Shown here: one piece after another, positions 36,054 to 48,012 of the stretch | How the letters are laid out: every line of letters begins with the position of its first letter | How positions within the stretch are numbered: the first letter of the stretch is position 1 | NCBI GenBank assembly: GCA_006384855.1 | Contig: VCJN01002908.1 | Location: 56,870 to 120,869, forward strand | DNA length: 64,000 bases | Direction of reading: 5' to 3' | Source: Tetraselmis striata | Taxonomy: Eukaryota > Chlorophyta > Chlorodendrophyceae > Chlorodendrales > Chlorodendraceae | Notes under the pieces: generated by a model | The model's input: only the letters and a program-made list of their open reading frames with translations | What the model was told of the DNA's origin: nothing | Database searches by the model: none | Program-made: the position numbers and the translations under genes

Positions 36054-39000
36054 GCACATGTAGCCACTTCACAGCGCGGCGCCGCAAACCGTGTAGCGGT
36101 CATACCAATGTGGCCCACGCACGGCACGGGCTACACCGGAGCGTCCATATAGCGCGTTGAGGAGATGCGCGTATAGGCAATCACATGTTGGACGAAAGAA
36201 GCGCGATGCAACATGCCGCGGCTATTCATGAGTACCGCATGGAGCCGTTGCGCGGTGTAGCCGTGTAATCCGCCACGCGCCGCATGCCTGTATATATGTC
36301 TCAAGCATAGCGCGCGCTATGCCGGAGCCGTGCCACCGATTCGCGCAGAACTACTAGCATCTATCGGACGAGGCAAACACGGGGCAACATGCCGCACCTC
36401 GTCCGGCGGCGTACTTCAAGCGGTACGGTTTCACAATGCGACGCCGTAAACCGTGTAGCGGTCATACCAATGCGGCCGACGCACTGCACGGGCTACACCG
36501 GTGCGTTCATAAATAACGCGCGCCAAGGAGTGTTGGGCGGAGGGCGCAGGGGCGACGCGATGCAACATCCCGCGGCTATTCGTGATGACCGCGTGGAGCC
36601 GTTGCGCGGTGTAGGTCAGTGAACCATTACGATATCTGCATACTTGATGTATATATGCCCAAATCATGGCACGCGATATGCCGGCGGAGCCGTACCAATG
36701 TTTACCGTTCAGACGCGCGCATCGGCTAGCATCTATCGGACGAGTTAAACACGCTGAAACATGCCGCACCTCTGCCGGATGAGTACTAGTAGCCGTTGCA
36801 CGGAGCGGCGTTGTAAAGTAATAACCCATGTAGCTCCGAAACCATGATAATAAACCGCAACACGCGGTTTACCGGAGCCTCACATAGCGGACAATGGGGG
36901 CGCATGTGGAGTAGGATATGTAAAACGAGGAAAACACGTTCCATCATGCCACCGCACTCCGGATATCCGTTTGGAGCCGTTCCGCGGAGTGGCCCATAAC
37001 CCGTACTGCGCCCGTACCCATGTGCCCATGCACGGCACGCGAGCTACACATTGTCGTACCAAAATGCGCGCCGAGGGAACGCGCATATTGCCACGCACGT
37101 GTTGGACGAGACAAACGTGATGCAACACGTCGTGGCTATTCATGGTGACCGCTTGGTGTCGTTGCGCGGTGTGGATTACTTAAGCATGACGCGACGCATA
37201 TCGATGTATATGTGTCCCAAGCACGGCGCGCGCGATGCCGGAGCCGTATCACTGCGCGCCGCTGGACGCGCGCATCGGTTAGTATCTATCGGACGAGGCA
37301 AACACGCGGCAAACTGCCGCACCTCGCCCGGATGAGCACTTGCAGCCGTTTCACGACGCGGCGCCGTAAACCGTGTATATCGGTCATTCCAGTGTGGCCC
37401 ACGCACGGCACGGGCTACACCGGAGCGTTCATAACGCGCGCCAGGGGGACGCGGGCTTAGGCAAGCAGGTGTTGGACAAGGCAAACGCAATGCAACATCC
37501 CGCGGCTACTCGTGATGACAGCCTGATGCCGTTGCGCGTTGTAGATGTGTGAACCCTTGCGACCCGAATATCTGATGTATATATGCCTCAAGCACGGAAC
37601 GCACTATGTTGAGGCCGTACAAATGCGCGCCGCGGAGGCGAGCAAATCAGCTGGCACCTATCGGACGAGTCTATCACGCTGCAACATGCCGCACCTCGTC
37701 CAGATGAGTACTTGCAGCCGTTCCACGGGGCGGCGCCGTATAGTCATAGCCAATGACGCTCCGAAACCATTCTGAGAAACCGCATCGCGCGGTTTACCTG
37801 AGGCTTCACATAGCGCGCAATGGGGGCGCGCATGTGAGCAGGCATCCATCAGACGAGGCAAACACGTTGCATCATGCCGCCGCACTACTCCGGAGGCCCG
37901 CTTGGAGCCGTTGCGCGGGTTGGCCGGTAAACCGTATTGCGCCAGTACCTACATGCATGTGCCCATGCTTGGCACGGGCTACACCGCAGCGTACGAAATG
38001 CGCGCCGATGAGACTCGCTTGTAGGAAAGCACGTATTGGACGAGGGAAACGCGAGGCAACACGCCACGGCTATTCATGATGACCGCCTAGCGCCGTTATT
38101 ACGCGGTGTATAATAGTTAAAAGCGGGACGCGACGCATACCTTATGTATATGTGTCCCAAGCACGGCACGCGCGATGGACGAGCCGTACCAAGCGCGCCG
38201 CTAGGCGCGCGTAGCGGCTAACATCTATCGGACGAGGCAAACACGGGGCGACATGCCGCACCTCGCCCGGCGGAGTACTTGTAGCGGTACAGTTTCACGG
38301 CGCGGCGCCGTAAACATTATATATCGGTCATGCCATGCAATGTGGTCCACCCACGGCACGGGCTACACCGGAGCGTTCTTAACACGCGCCGACGAGACGT
38401 ACGTACTTGCCTATACTTCCGACAGATGCTAGTCCACATGCGCGCCTCCATTGCAAGTTATGTTAGGCTCCGGTAAACGGCGTGCCGCGGTTTCTCATAC
38501 TGGTTTTGGAGCTACATGGGAAACGACTTTACGGCGCCGCCCCGTGGAACGACTACAAGTACTCATCTGGACGAGGTGCGGCATGTTGCAGCGTGATAGA
38601 CTCGCAAAACAGATTACAGCCGATTTGCTCGCCTCAGAGGCGCGCATTGGTGCGGCTCCAACATAGCGCGTGCCATGCTTGGGGCATATATATATATCAG
38701 GTATTCGGGTCGTAAGCGTTCACACAACTACGATGCGCAACGGCATCAGGCTGTCATCACGGATATCCGCGGGATGTTGCGTCGCGTTTGACCCGTCCAA
38801 CACGTGCTTGCTTATGCCCGCGTCTCCTCGGCGCGCGTTGTGAACGCTCCGGTGTATAGCCCGAGCCGTGCGTGGGCCGCATTGGTATGACCGCTTTAGA
38901 CGTTTTACGGCGCCCAGTCGTGAAACGGCTGCAAATGCTCATCCGGGCGAGGTGCGGCATGTTGCCGCGTGTTTGCTTCGTCCGATAGATACTAACCGAT

Positions 39001-42000
39001 ACGCGCGTCTCAGCGGCGCGCAGTGATACGGCTGCGGCATCGCGCGCGCCGTGCTTGGGGCAAATACATAAGATATGCGTCGCGTCAAGGTTTACTAATT
39101 AATCCACACCGCCCAACGACACCAGGCGGTCGTCACCATGAACATCCGTGGCTTGTTGCATCGCGCTTGCCTCGTCCAACACGTGCTTGCATGTACGCGC
39201 GTCTCCTTGGCGCGCATTTCGTACGCTGCGGTGCAGCTCGTGTGCCGAGCATGGCTGGGCACACAGGTACGCGCGGAACACGATCCATCGGCCACCCCGC
39301 GGAACGGCTCCAAGCCGCCATCTGGAGTGCGGCGGCATGATGCAACGCGTTTGCCTCGTCCGATAGATGCAGCCCACAAGCGCGCCCCCACTGCGCGCTA
39401 TCTAAGGCATCCGGTAGACCCCGTGCCGCGGTTTCTCAGAATGGTTTCGGAGCTACATGGGTAATGACTTTACGGCGCCGCCCCGTGAAATTGCTACAAG
39501 TACTGATCTGGACGAGGTGCGGCATGTTGCAGCCCGGTTGGCGCGTCCGGTAGATGCTAGCCGATACGCGCGTCTAAGTGGCGTGTATTGGCACGGCTCC
39601 GGCATAGCGCGTGCCGCGCTTGGGGCTTGTATACAGGTATGCAGCATGTTACGGTTTACAGATCCACAACGCGCAACGGCATCAAGCGGCCCTCACGAAT
39701 AGCCACGACATGTTGCTGCGCGTTTGTCTCGTCCAACACATGCTTGGCTATACGCACATTTCCTCGGGCGCATTTCGTACGCCGCGGTGCAGCTCGCGTG
39801 CCGAGCATGGGCACACGGGTACGCGCGGAACGCGATTTACGGGCCACCCCGCCCGCGGAACGGCTCCAAGCCGCCATCCGGAGTGCGGCGGCATGATGCA
39901 GCGTGTTTGCCTCGTCCGACAGATGCTAGCCCACAAGCGCGCCCCCATTGCGCCCTATGCGAGGCCTCCGATGAGCCGCGTTCCGCGGTTTCTCAGAATG
40001 GTTTCGGAGCTACGTGGTGCACGGCGCCGCGCCATGAAATGGCTAAGTACTTATCTGGCAGAGGTGCGGCACGTTGCAGCGTGTTAGGCTCGTCCGATAG
40101 ATGCTAGGCGATATGCGCCCCTCCGCAGCGCGCATTCGTACGGCTCCGGCATAGCGCGCGCGCGCCGTGCTTAGGTCATACATTCATCAGGTATGCGGAT
40201 CGTAAGGGTTCACACATCTACACCGCGGAACGGTGCCAGGCTGTTATCACGCGTAGCCGCGTCATATTGCATCGCGATTCTCTCGTCCAGAATAACTTGC
40301 TTGCCTATACGCGCGTGTCATCGGCGCGCGTTATGAACGCTCCGGTGTAGCCCGTGCCGTGCATGGGCCACATGGGTATAACCGCTATACGGTTTACTAC
40401 GGCGCCGCGCCGTGAAACCGTACCGCTACTACATGTACACCGCCGTACGAGGTTTGGCATGTTGCAGCGTGTTTGCCTTATCCGACAGATGCTAACCCAC
40501 TTGCGCGTCCCCATTGCGCGCTGTGTGAAGCCTCCGGTATTGCGCGTGCCGTGGTTTCTCAGAATGGTTTCGGAGCTACATGAGCCATGACCTTACGGCG
40601 CCGCGCCGTGCAACGGTTACAAGTGCTCATCCGGACGAGGTGCGGCATGTTGCAGCGTGTATGCCTCGTCCAATAGATTATAGCCGACATGCGCGTCTCG
40701 GTGGCGCACATTGGCAGGGCTCCGGCATAGCGCGTGCCGTGCTTGGGGCATAGAAATATGTGCGGCGCGTTAAGGTTCACAGATCCACACCGCGCAACGG
40801 CACCATGCGGTCATCACGAGCAGCCGCGGCATGTTTCATCGCGGTTGCCTCGTCCAACACGTGCTTGCATGTACGCGCGTCTCCTCGGCGCGCGTTATGA
40901 ACGCTCCGGTGTAGCCCGTGCCGTGGGTGGGCCACATTGCATGGTATGACCGCTATCTACGGTTTACGACGCTGCGCCGTGAAATGGCTGCAAGTGCTCA
41001 TCCGGGCGATGTGCGGCATGTTGCCGCGTGTTTGCCGCGTCAGATAGATGCTAGCCGCTACGTGGGTCCAGCGGCGCGCATTGGTACGGCTTCGGCATCG
41101 ATCGTGCACGCCGTGCTCGGGGCACATATACATCAATTAAGCCTCGCGACACGGTTTACTAATCCACACCGCGCAACGGCACCAGGCGATCATCATGAAT
41201 AGCCGTGGCGTGTTGCATCGCGTTTGTCTCGTCCAACACGTGCTTGCCTGAGCCCACGTCTCCTCGGCGCGCATTTTGTACGACACTGTGTAGCCCGTGC
41301 CGTTCATGGGCACATAGATACGGGCGCAATGGTTTATCAGCCACCCCGCGCAATGGCTCCAAGCGGGAATCCGGAGTGCGGTGGCATGATGCAACGTGTT
41401 TGCCTTGTCAAACAGATGCTAGCCCACAAGCGCGCCCCCATTGCGCGCCATGTGAGGCCTCCGGTACAGCGCTTGTTGCGGTTTATTAGAATGGTTTCGG
41501 AGCTACATGGGTTATGACTTTAAGGCGCCATCCCGTGGAACGGCTACAAGTACCATTCTGGACGAGGTGCGGCATGTTTCAGCGTGTTAGGCTCGTCGGA
41601 TAGATGGTATGCCATATGCGCGTCTCAGCGGCGCGCATTGGTACGGCTCCGGCATAGCGCGCGCCGTGCTCGAGGCATGTATACATCAATCAGGCCTGCT
41701 GTGGGTCGTAACGGTTCACACATCTACACTGCGCAACGGCGCCATGCTGTTATCACGAGTAGCCGCGGCATGTTGCAGCGCGTTTGACCCGTCCAACAGC
41801 TGCTTGCATGTCAGCACGTCTCCTCGGCGCGCGTTATGAATGGTCCCGTGTAGCCCGTGCCGTGCGTGGGCCACATTGGTATGACCGATTTATACAGTTT
41901 ACGGCGCCGCTCCGTGAAATGGCTGCAAGTGCTCATCCGGACGAGGTGCGGCATGTTACCGCGTGTTTGCCTCGTCCGATAGATGCTAGCCGATACGCGC

Positions 42001-42747
42001 GTCTCAACGGCGCGCATTGGTACGACTCCGGCACAGCGCGTGCCGTGATTTGGGAGCATTTAAATCAGTATGCGTAGCGACACGGTTTACTAATTAATCC
42101 ACACCGCGCAACAACATCAAGCGGTCACCATGAATAGCCGTGGCTTGTTGCATCGCGCTTGCCTCGTCCAACACGTGCTTGGCTATACGCGTGTCGCCTT
42201 GGCGCGCATTTCGTACGCTGCGGTGCAGCTCGTGTGCCGAGCATGGCTGGGCACACAGGTACGCGCGGAACACGATCCATCGGCCACCCCGCGGAACGGC
42301 TCCAAGCCGCCATCCGGAGTGCGGCGGCATGATTCAACGTTTTTGCCTCGTCCGATAGATGCTAGCCCACAAGCGCGCCCCCACTGCGCGCTATCTAAGG
42401 CATCCGGTAGACCCCGTGCCGCGGTTTCTCAGAATGGTTTCGGAGCTACATGGGTAATGACTTTACGGCGCCGCCCCGTGAAATTGCTACAAGTACTGAT
42501 CTAGACGAGGTGCGGCATGTTGCAGCCCGGTTGGCACGTCCGATAGATGCTAGCCGATACGCGCGTCTAAGTGGTGTGTATTGGCACGGCTCTGGCATAG
42601 CGCGTGCCGCGCTTGGGGCTTGGATACAAGTGTGCGGCCCGTTACGGTTTGTAGATCCACGACGCGCAACGGCATCAAGTGGCAATCACGAATAGCCACG
42701 ACATGCTGCATCGCGTTTGTCTTGTCCAACACATGCTTGGCTATGCC
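36035..42747. repeat. 6.7-kb satellite array with an orientation switch
   Basis: Units share anchors such as GTCCAACACGTGCTTG, CGTCCGATAGATGCTAGCCG and GGCGCCGCGCCGTGAAA. In plus orientation the first anchor lies near 38800, 39175, 39740, 40290, 40855, 41230, 41800, 42165 and 42730. The spacings are therefore about 375 or about 565 bp, which means two monomer classes in mixed order. From 36035 to about 38410 the same anchors are on the minus strand; from about 38420 onward they are on the plus strand. Blocks at 39100-39650 and 42085-42640 are nearly identical. The many Arg/Ala/His-rich frames in all six frames are repeats of each other and not genes. Confidence 0.92.
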
Positions 42748-42838
42748 ATAATATTTTCACCCGTTAGGAGGTTTTACGACTAGTGCGACGGCGTGTTACT
42801 GTCGTGCATGCGAGAGTGCCCATGTAAGTGTTGCATTT

Positions 42839-45383
42839 GTGGCGAAAGTCGGGCTTGGAGATGTAGCAGCCCTCCCCTTCATAGGTGGCCGCTGGTGCAA
42901 GCGACGATTGATGTTCAAACGTTTTAACGGGTATGCCTTCCATATTGGGCCGGCCTGTGGTGCAAATTATGTTGGAGCAACGATGGCTTATTACATGACG
43001 TGTTCGAACAACATGGGGACTAGCACCGCCCCGGGGGCTTCGGAAATGTATTGCCACACAGTAGTCTCGGGTTGTGAATCCACCAACCACACGGCCCTGT
43101 GGCCGGTGTAGTCCAAGTTTCTTGCCTTCGCGGACAACATCACGCACAATCGCCCTGCTAGGGCAAGCTTTGACAAGAAGGCCATGCGCGCAACCAGGCT
43201 ATGCGTCATGTAGGTAGTGTGCGGCGCATGCACACTAACTAGGAAGGCGCATGAGACAAGAGCTGTCGGTAGGTATAGATCGAGCATCGAAAACCACGGA
43301 GAGGTGACGACTGTAAAGGCGTATTTGATCTTGCGTGCCGCTACCCGAGCTGCGTATGGGCATAGTGCGTCGGCGACGAAGTCGCAGCCTCGGTAGTGCA
43401 CGATGTCGTTAGCTGCCATTGTGCTAGCAACAGCACGGAGTGCTAAGCGTGTGCTTTCTGTAAAACCCAAAACCCAAGGGTCCTACACACCTGCGCCTCG
43501 CAAGCTTATTATCGCGTGTGTAAGCCCTTGGAATTCCCACGATGTTGTTGGGATGCACGGTGGCGCGGATTGAGAACGCGTGATCACGTACCGCCCGTGA
43601 GCGCGAGTGGCGTGTCCCGCGTCTCAAGTGGCCGGCATCCTCTAGGTAAGATGTGGGAGTAAGTCCTTTCGCGTTACGCCAATCGAGGGCACGGAATACC
43701 CCCCCCCCCTCCCCCCCCGACGCAATAGAGGTTGGGGAGGGGGGGCTCACCCAACTCGGGATCAATAGAGGAGTTCTTGCGCTAGTGGGTGCCCGACTCC
43801 GCTGGGATGAAACCTTTGCAATGCAAATTCGATGTCCGCGTTCATGGGGTCATCGAACATCGTCTGCGGCTGATGGTGTGGGAACTGCATGGAAACATCT
43901 TGAAGCCGGCCACTTTGTTGCATGGTCCCGAAGAGAGGGTCGTCGTATGTCTCCGGGGATAGTTCCGGATTGAAGACCATGTAAAGCGGTGTTAATTGCC
44001 AGTCCGCAGAGGGGACAACAGCGGCAGTCACCGGCGCGAGCGTGATGAAACCATGGAAGTATCCATGTCGCTCGGCACTTGGCGTCTCCCCGCACACGGA
44101 GTAAAGTTGACCGCACAGAAGGTGCCGTTAGCGTTTGAAGACTCCATTATGACATCCTCTCCTGGTAGAATCACAACCGCTCCGGAGATGGAAAACCGTA
44201 CCCTCGTGGTGCTGCCACCGCAAAACCTCTTATAATCGGAGTCGAGGTGACTCCCAAGGCGCCATCTTCCGCGCGGTAACATCGACGTCTGCGCTGACGT
44301 GCCGTCCCCGGAGGAGGACACATAGCACATGCGGGAAGAATGCGCGAAGAAACGCCTCTGTGCCATCTTGGCACTCTCGTGCACGTTGTGTCTAAAGGGC
44401 AGGCATACACATCATCAATCCCCACCTTTATTTCATAATATATTGAAAAGGGGGTATCGGCAAGGAGGAACCCGAACTGGGAGGGGGGCACAAGGTCCGG
44501 GCGCGCCCATTGAAGGGCGTCCTGAAGCGAGACGTCCGGAGCGTTCCGGATCAAGGGCAGTGGCTCATGATATAGTCGAGAGGACACATTATGTTGATCG
44601 TGCCCGCGGTGTTGTTGATTGCCGGCAAGCCTTCATGCGAATAGACTGGCGTAAAAACCACCGCTCGTTGTAGTGGCCTCCAATGTTGCGTCATGTCCAA
44701 AGCCGCCGAAACCTAACCGATGACGGCGGAGTACATGCGTTGCATGCCCGGGTACAATTCCATGTTGGCGTCGTTATCTTTCAGCCACCTCCCGACTTTT
44801 GCTTCCCTCGACTCGGGGACTTGGCACCGGTAGTCTTGCGGCCCTGCAGAAACACAAATAAACTCGCCTTGAAACAAGGTCGGCAGTGCCGCTGATATTC
44901 CCGTATAGCCGACGAACAATCACATACGACCTAGGACGAGAAAGGAATCTGAGACGCGTCGGCGAATGAATCGTCCATGCGGCGCACGAGCTCGCCATCG
45001 AAGCCGGCGAGGGCGTTTGTCGTCTCGGCGCGCAGGATAAAAGCCCGTTGGCACTCGTTGAGGAAGGCACTGTTGCTCACAAGGTCGGTAACGGGGTGAG
45101 GTAGGTTGGTAACAACGCGACCGTCGCGTCGTGGCGGAATATGCGTTGACTGCTTTCGATGCCGCGGGCCCCGACGCGTGTCTGCGCTCGTCTTTTGGCA
45201 CATGTTTAAGATCCCATGCGCCAAGTGGCTCCTCCTCTGAGCACGTGGTCGAGCGAGCTCGCTTAGGCACTTGGGTAGCAATCCCTTCTGCCGCCGGGTG
45301 TTGAGGCTACGGGCGTGGAGCCTGAAATCCATAGCGGTGTTAATACTCTCTAACCGAATATCGCCGCGGCGGCCTTCGATCAA
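42839..45383 (-). pseudogene. Second decayed, unrecognised minus-strand block
   Basis: Protein-like segments on the minus strand occur in shifting frames: SNSAFLNECQRAFILRAETT (about 45.05 kb), GISAALPTLFQGEFICVSAG (about 44.88 kb), FGFLLADTPFSIYYEIKVG (about 44.44 kb), VRFSISGAVVILPGEDVIME (about 44.18 kb), GYFHGFITLAPVTAAVVPSA (about 44.04 kb) and FALQRFHPSGVGHPLAQELL (about 43.78 kb). Their order and beta-rich character suggest one large broken protein, perhaps structural, from an element or virus-like insert, but I recognise no family. A plus-strand 91-codon frame at 42839-43111 (GGRWCKRRLMFKRFNGYAFH) overlaps the 3' part and may be the real one there. Confidence 0.35.
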
Positions 45384-45399
45384 AATGCGATTGGGCCAA

Positions 45400-46470
45400 C
45401 TTTGCTTTCCATGCTCTTCCTGTATCCGGCCGCCACATCACCCTCTCCGCGCTTGCCCCCCTGCATGCAAACCCCAGAACCTCCCTGCCCGCTTGCTGCA
45501 ATCATGGCTTCTTTAAGCCTTTCGGCGAAGTCGCGGTGCCTCGGGCAGCGAATGGGGCTGTGCAAGCTTACCGACCGCCTCGCCGGCGGTCGCGCAAGCG
45601 CCTACTCTCGCGCCCTAACCGCCGAATATCCGCGGCAATCGATACTGAACGGGGTATGTTCGCGGCTCCAACAAGCTCGCATCTTAATTGGGCATGTATG
45701 GATGTCTACGTTTGTAATATATGGGTCGCCCTTGTTGGTAGTGTCTGGTGGGGTGTCCTTACGCGGCGCCTTGGCGGTCTTTTCGGCCGGGGCCTTCGCT
45801 ACATGTGTCGCCGTCGCGTGAGACTAGGGCCGCGCGAGGCCCTAGCATGAAGGCCATGGCCTCCGGGCCCTAGCGTGTGTGTTAAAACTCCCACGCCCGG
45901 GGGGAAAACCTTCAATCACCTCCTTATGCTATCTTAGGTTTTTGTGACGTCACAACTCCACACGCTAGGGCCCCGGAGGCCCTAGTCTTCTTTCTAGGGC
46001 CTCACGCGGCCGTAGCCTCAGGCGACCTCAGCTGCCATCGCGTAGGGTGCCGTGCCGCGTGTAGGGCTCGACCGAACCCTAGCACATCCTAGGGTCTCTC
46101 TCATCTAGGGCCGCGGGGTGGTAGGGTCTCCATACCCTGACCACCTGACCTACCCACCTCGTGTGAGTACCACATATATTGCTCAAGAATGCTCCGCTTG
46201 GGCATGTTGCTCGCATGAGCGCTTGCCAGTGGCGAGCACCAAAACCACCATGCATGTCAACGTCCATCCACCCGCCAGTGCCCTCTACCACGGCCTCCGC
46301 CGCGCTTGGCTCCATCGCAGACACGTTCAAGCGGGTGTGGCTGCTGCCACCGTCTGAAATGGTCTCGCACTGCAACATGATGTTGTGGGCGTGCAAGTCG
46401 CACGTGATGGTGTCGAGCCGAGCAGTCTCCGGCTGCTCCTTCGCCTTCGCCCCTGTGGGCTGAAGGGCAA
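45400..46470. other. Intergenic with CTAGGG/CCCTAG-rich inverted repeats
   Basis: No gene is supported. Between about 45825 and 46140 the words CTAGGG and CCCTAG recur more than ten times in both orientations. A longer inverted pair lies at 45858-45879 and 45959-45981, about 22 bp per arm with one indel, around a 79-bp spacer, which could be a small MITE. Confidence 0.5.
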
Positions 46471-46477
46471 AAATGCC

Positions 46478-47008
46478 CTAGATGGCGACTTCCGCCTGCT
46501 GCTCCAGGCAGCGTCGGGTCCCAGACCCTTTGGGCAGCCGCAGTGCTTGCTCCCTGATGTCTGCCTCAAAAGCACTGCGTCGATAGTCAGGGGCTGGTTC
46601 CCACTCGCCGTTGCGGCGACACACTGATGCCTCCTCAGCCGCCGCATTGGCTTTGCACTGCGCATGTGCACGCTTGCGATCTTCCTCCTCGTCGCGTTGT
46701 CTCGCGAGTTCACCCGGCCGGTAGTTGGCAAAAGACCGTCTAGTCTCAGCCTCTCGTTTCTGCGGCTGGGCTAGCGCGTAAATGCTGGCGCCCCTGTACG
46801 CGCATAAACCCCCGTATGCCTCGCGTGTATTGTTTTGTACCAACAATACCACCTGTATTGCAACATAGCCACGTGGTCTACAGAGGCCCCGCCCTACGCG
46901 CTTTAATTGGCGGACCCTATGCTGGTTGGTCAGGGGCGTGCCCTTCCCTGATGCCAGATAACGACAGCTTGTCAAGACGAAAATTGATTCAATTGTAACA
47001 AACTTCAA
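46478..47008 (-). CDS. Hypothetical charged protein, possibly broken
   Basis: I do not recognise this protein. It is a single open frame of 176 codons on the minus strand. Its second half is charged and helix-prone (RPGELARQRDEEEDRKRAHA and DYRRSAFEADIREQALRLPK), unlike random frames nearby. A further minus-strand piece (HAHNIMLQCETISDGGSSHT, about 46.35 kb) might continue it in another frame. No start context, splice pattern or polyA signal decides the matter. It lies downstream of CFAP47 on the same strand. Confidence 0.25.
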   Translation of the reverse strand: MKFVTIESIFVLTSCRYLASGKGTPLTNQHRVRQLKRVGRGLCRPRGYVAIQVVLLVQNNTREAYGGLCAYRGASIYALAQPQKREAETRRSFANYRPGELARQRDEEEDRKRAHAQCKANAAAEEASVCRRNGEWEPAPDYRRSAFEADIREQALRLPKGSGTRRCLEQQAEVAI

Positions 47009-47860
47009 ATATGTCGCGGTCGCGGTGTTTGCAAGAAAAATGCCAACACTACCAGGTCACGACCCACATGAGCGCTTAATAATGCATAGCGGAGTAGGTC
47101 ACACTCATGCGCCTTGTAATTTCCCCAAGTGTTGAAAATGTCTCCTCGCGGTTTTCCTTGTCCTTTTCAGTCTTGCCTCCGTCTCTGTCGCTCTGTCTAC
47201 ATGTACGACCCGGATCCGTTTGCTGGAGCCATTTCATTTGTCGAAGCCGATGGTTTCGGGGCGATGCGGCTTTGGAAGGGAGCAAGCATCACTACTGTGG
47301 CTGTGGAGAGCCTTGTAGGGAGTGAGAGGCATGATGACAGCAAAATTGCAAAATCAATCTATTGTGACGTCAAGAGGTACGGTGCTTGTGAGTCGGGGTT
47401 AAATGTTTCGGTTTTGCGCTGAAGCAAAACGCGCAATGTGTAGTTAGTCGGGGACCAGGGATAAGGTTGCCCAGGGCAGGGATTTGCAGGGAATCAAACT
47501 GCAGGGGCGTAGAAGATTACAACACGCGGAGTGACAAAGACTTGCATGGGTGATGGTGCTCGGTTTTCACGGCACACGGTGGCTTGGAATTTGTTTCGCG
47601 ATCCCGAATGTTACTATGTAAACAATTTCCTGAATGGTTACCACGTGGTTGCCTGGCGCAGCGGTGTCTATGGTCCATGCAAATGATGGGCAAATGAGAG
47701 TAAAAACATACCAAAACCGACCCAGAGCCTCCACCTGGATGAGCATCGCTCCTTTGTGCCCCTGATCTCCAGCAGTTTTAGCCAAATGCAGTGACATTTT
47801 AATACTTCGCACTCCACTGCAGAGCTGTGCGTGAAGGCTTGTAGCTAATATGAATTGACG

Positions 47861-47865
47861 TTACA
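47861..47865 (-). promoter_or_regulatory. TGTAA polyadenylation signal of CFAP47
   Basis: TGTAA on the minus strand lies about 150 bases after the CFAP47 stop codon (48013-48015). Confidence 0.55.
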
Positions 47866-48012
47866 ACATGATGCTAAGATTGCCCCTGCGCCTGTCCGAC
47901 ATGTGTTTCAGGCACCCAGCGGCGCCCATCATCATGCTTGGCGGAAGCGCCACCACTGCTGGTGTAGCTGCACTAAGAAGCGCAGCCACTGCAATGTGCA
48001 AACCCACACTGC

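Noticed and set aside
36389..42695. Dozens of 60-160 codon frames on both strands
   Set aside because: All lie in the satellite, in all six frames, with repeated peptides; no frame is conserved over another.
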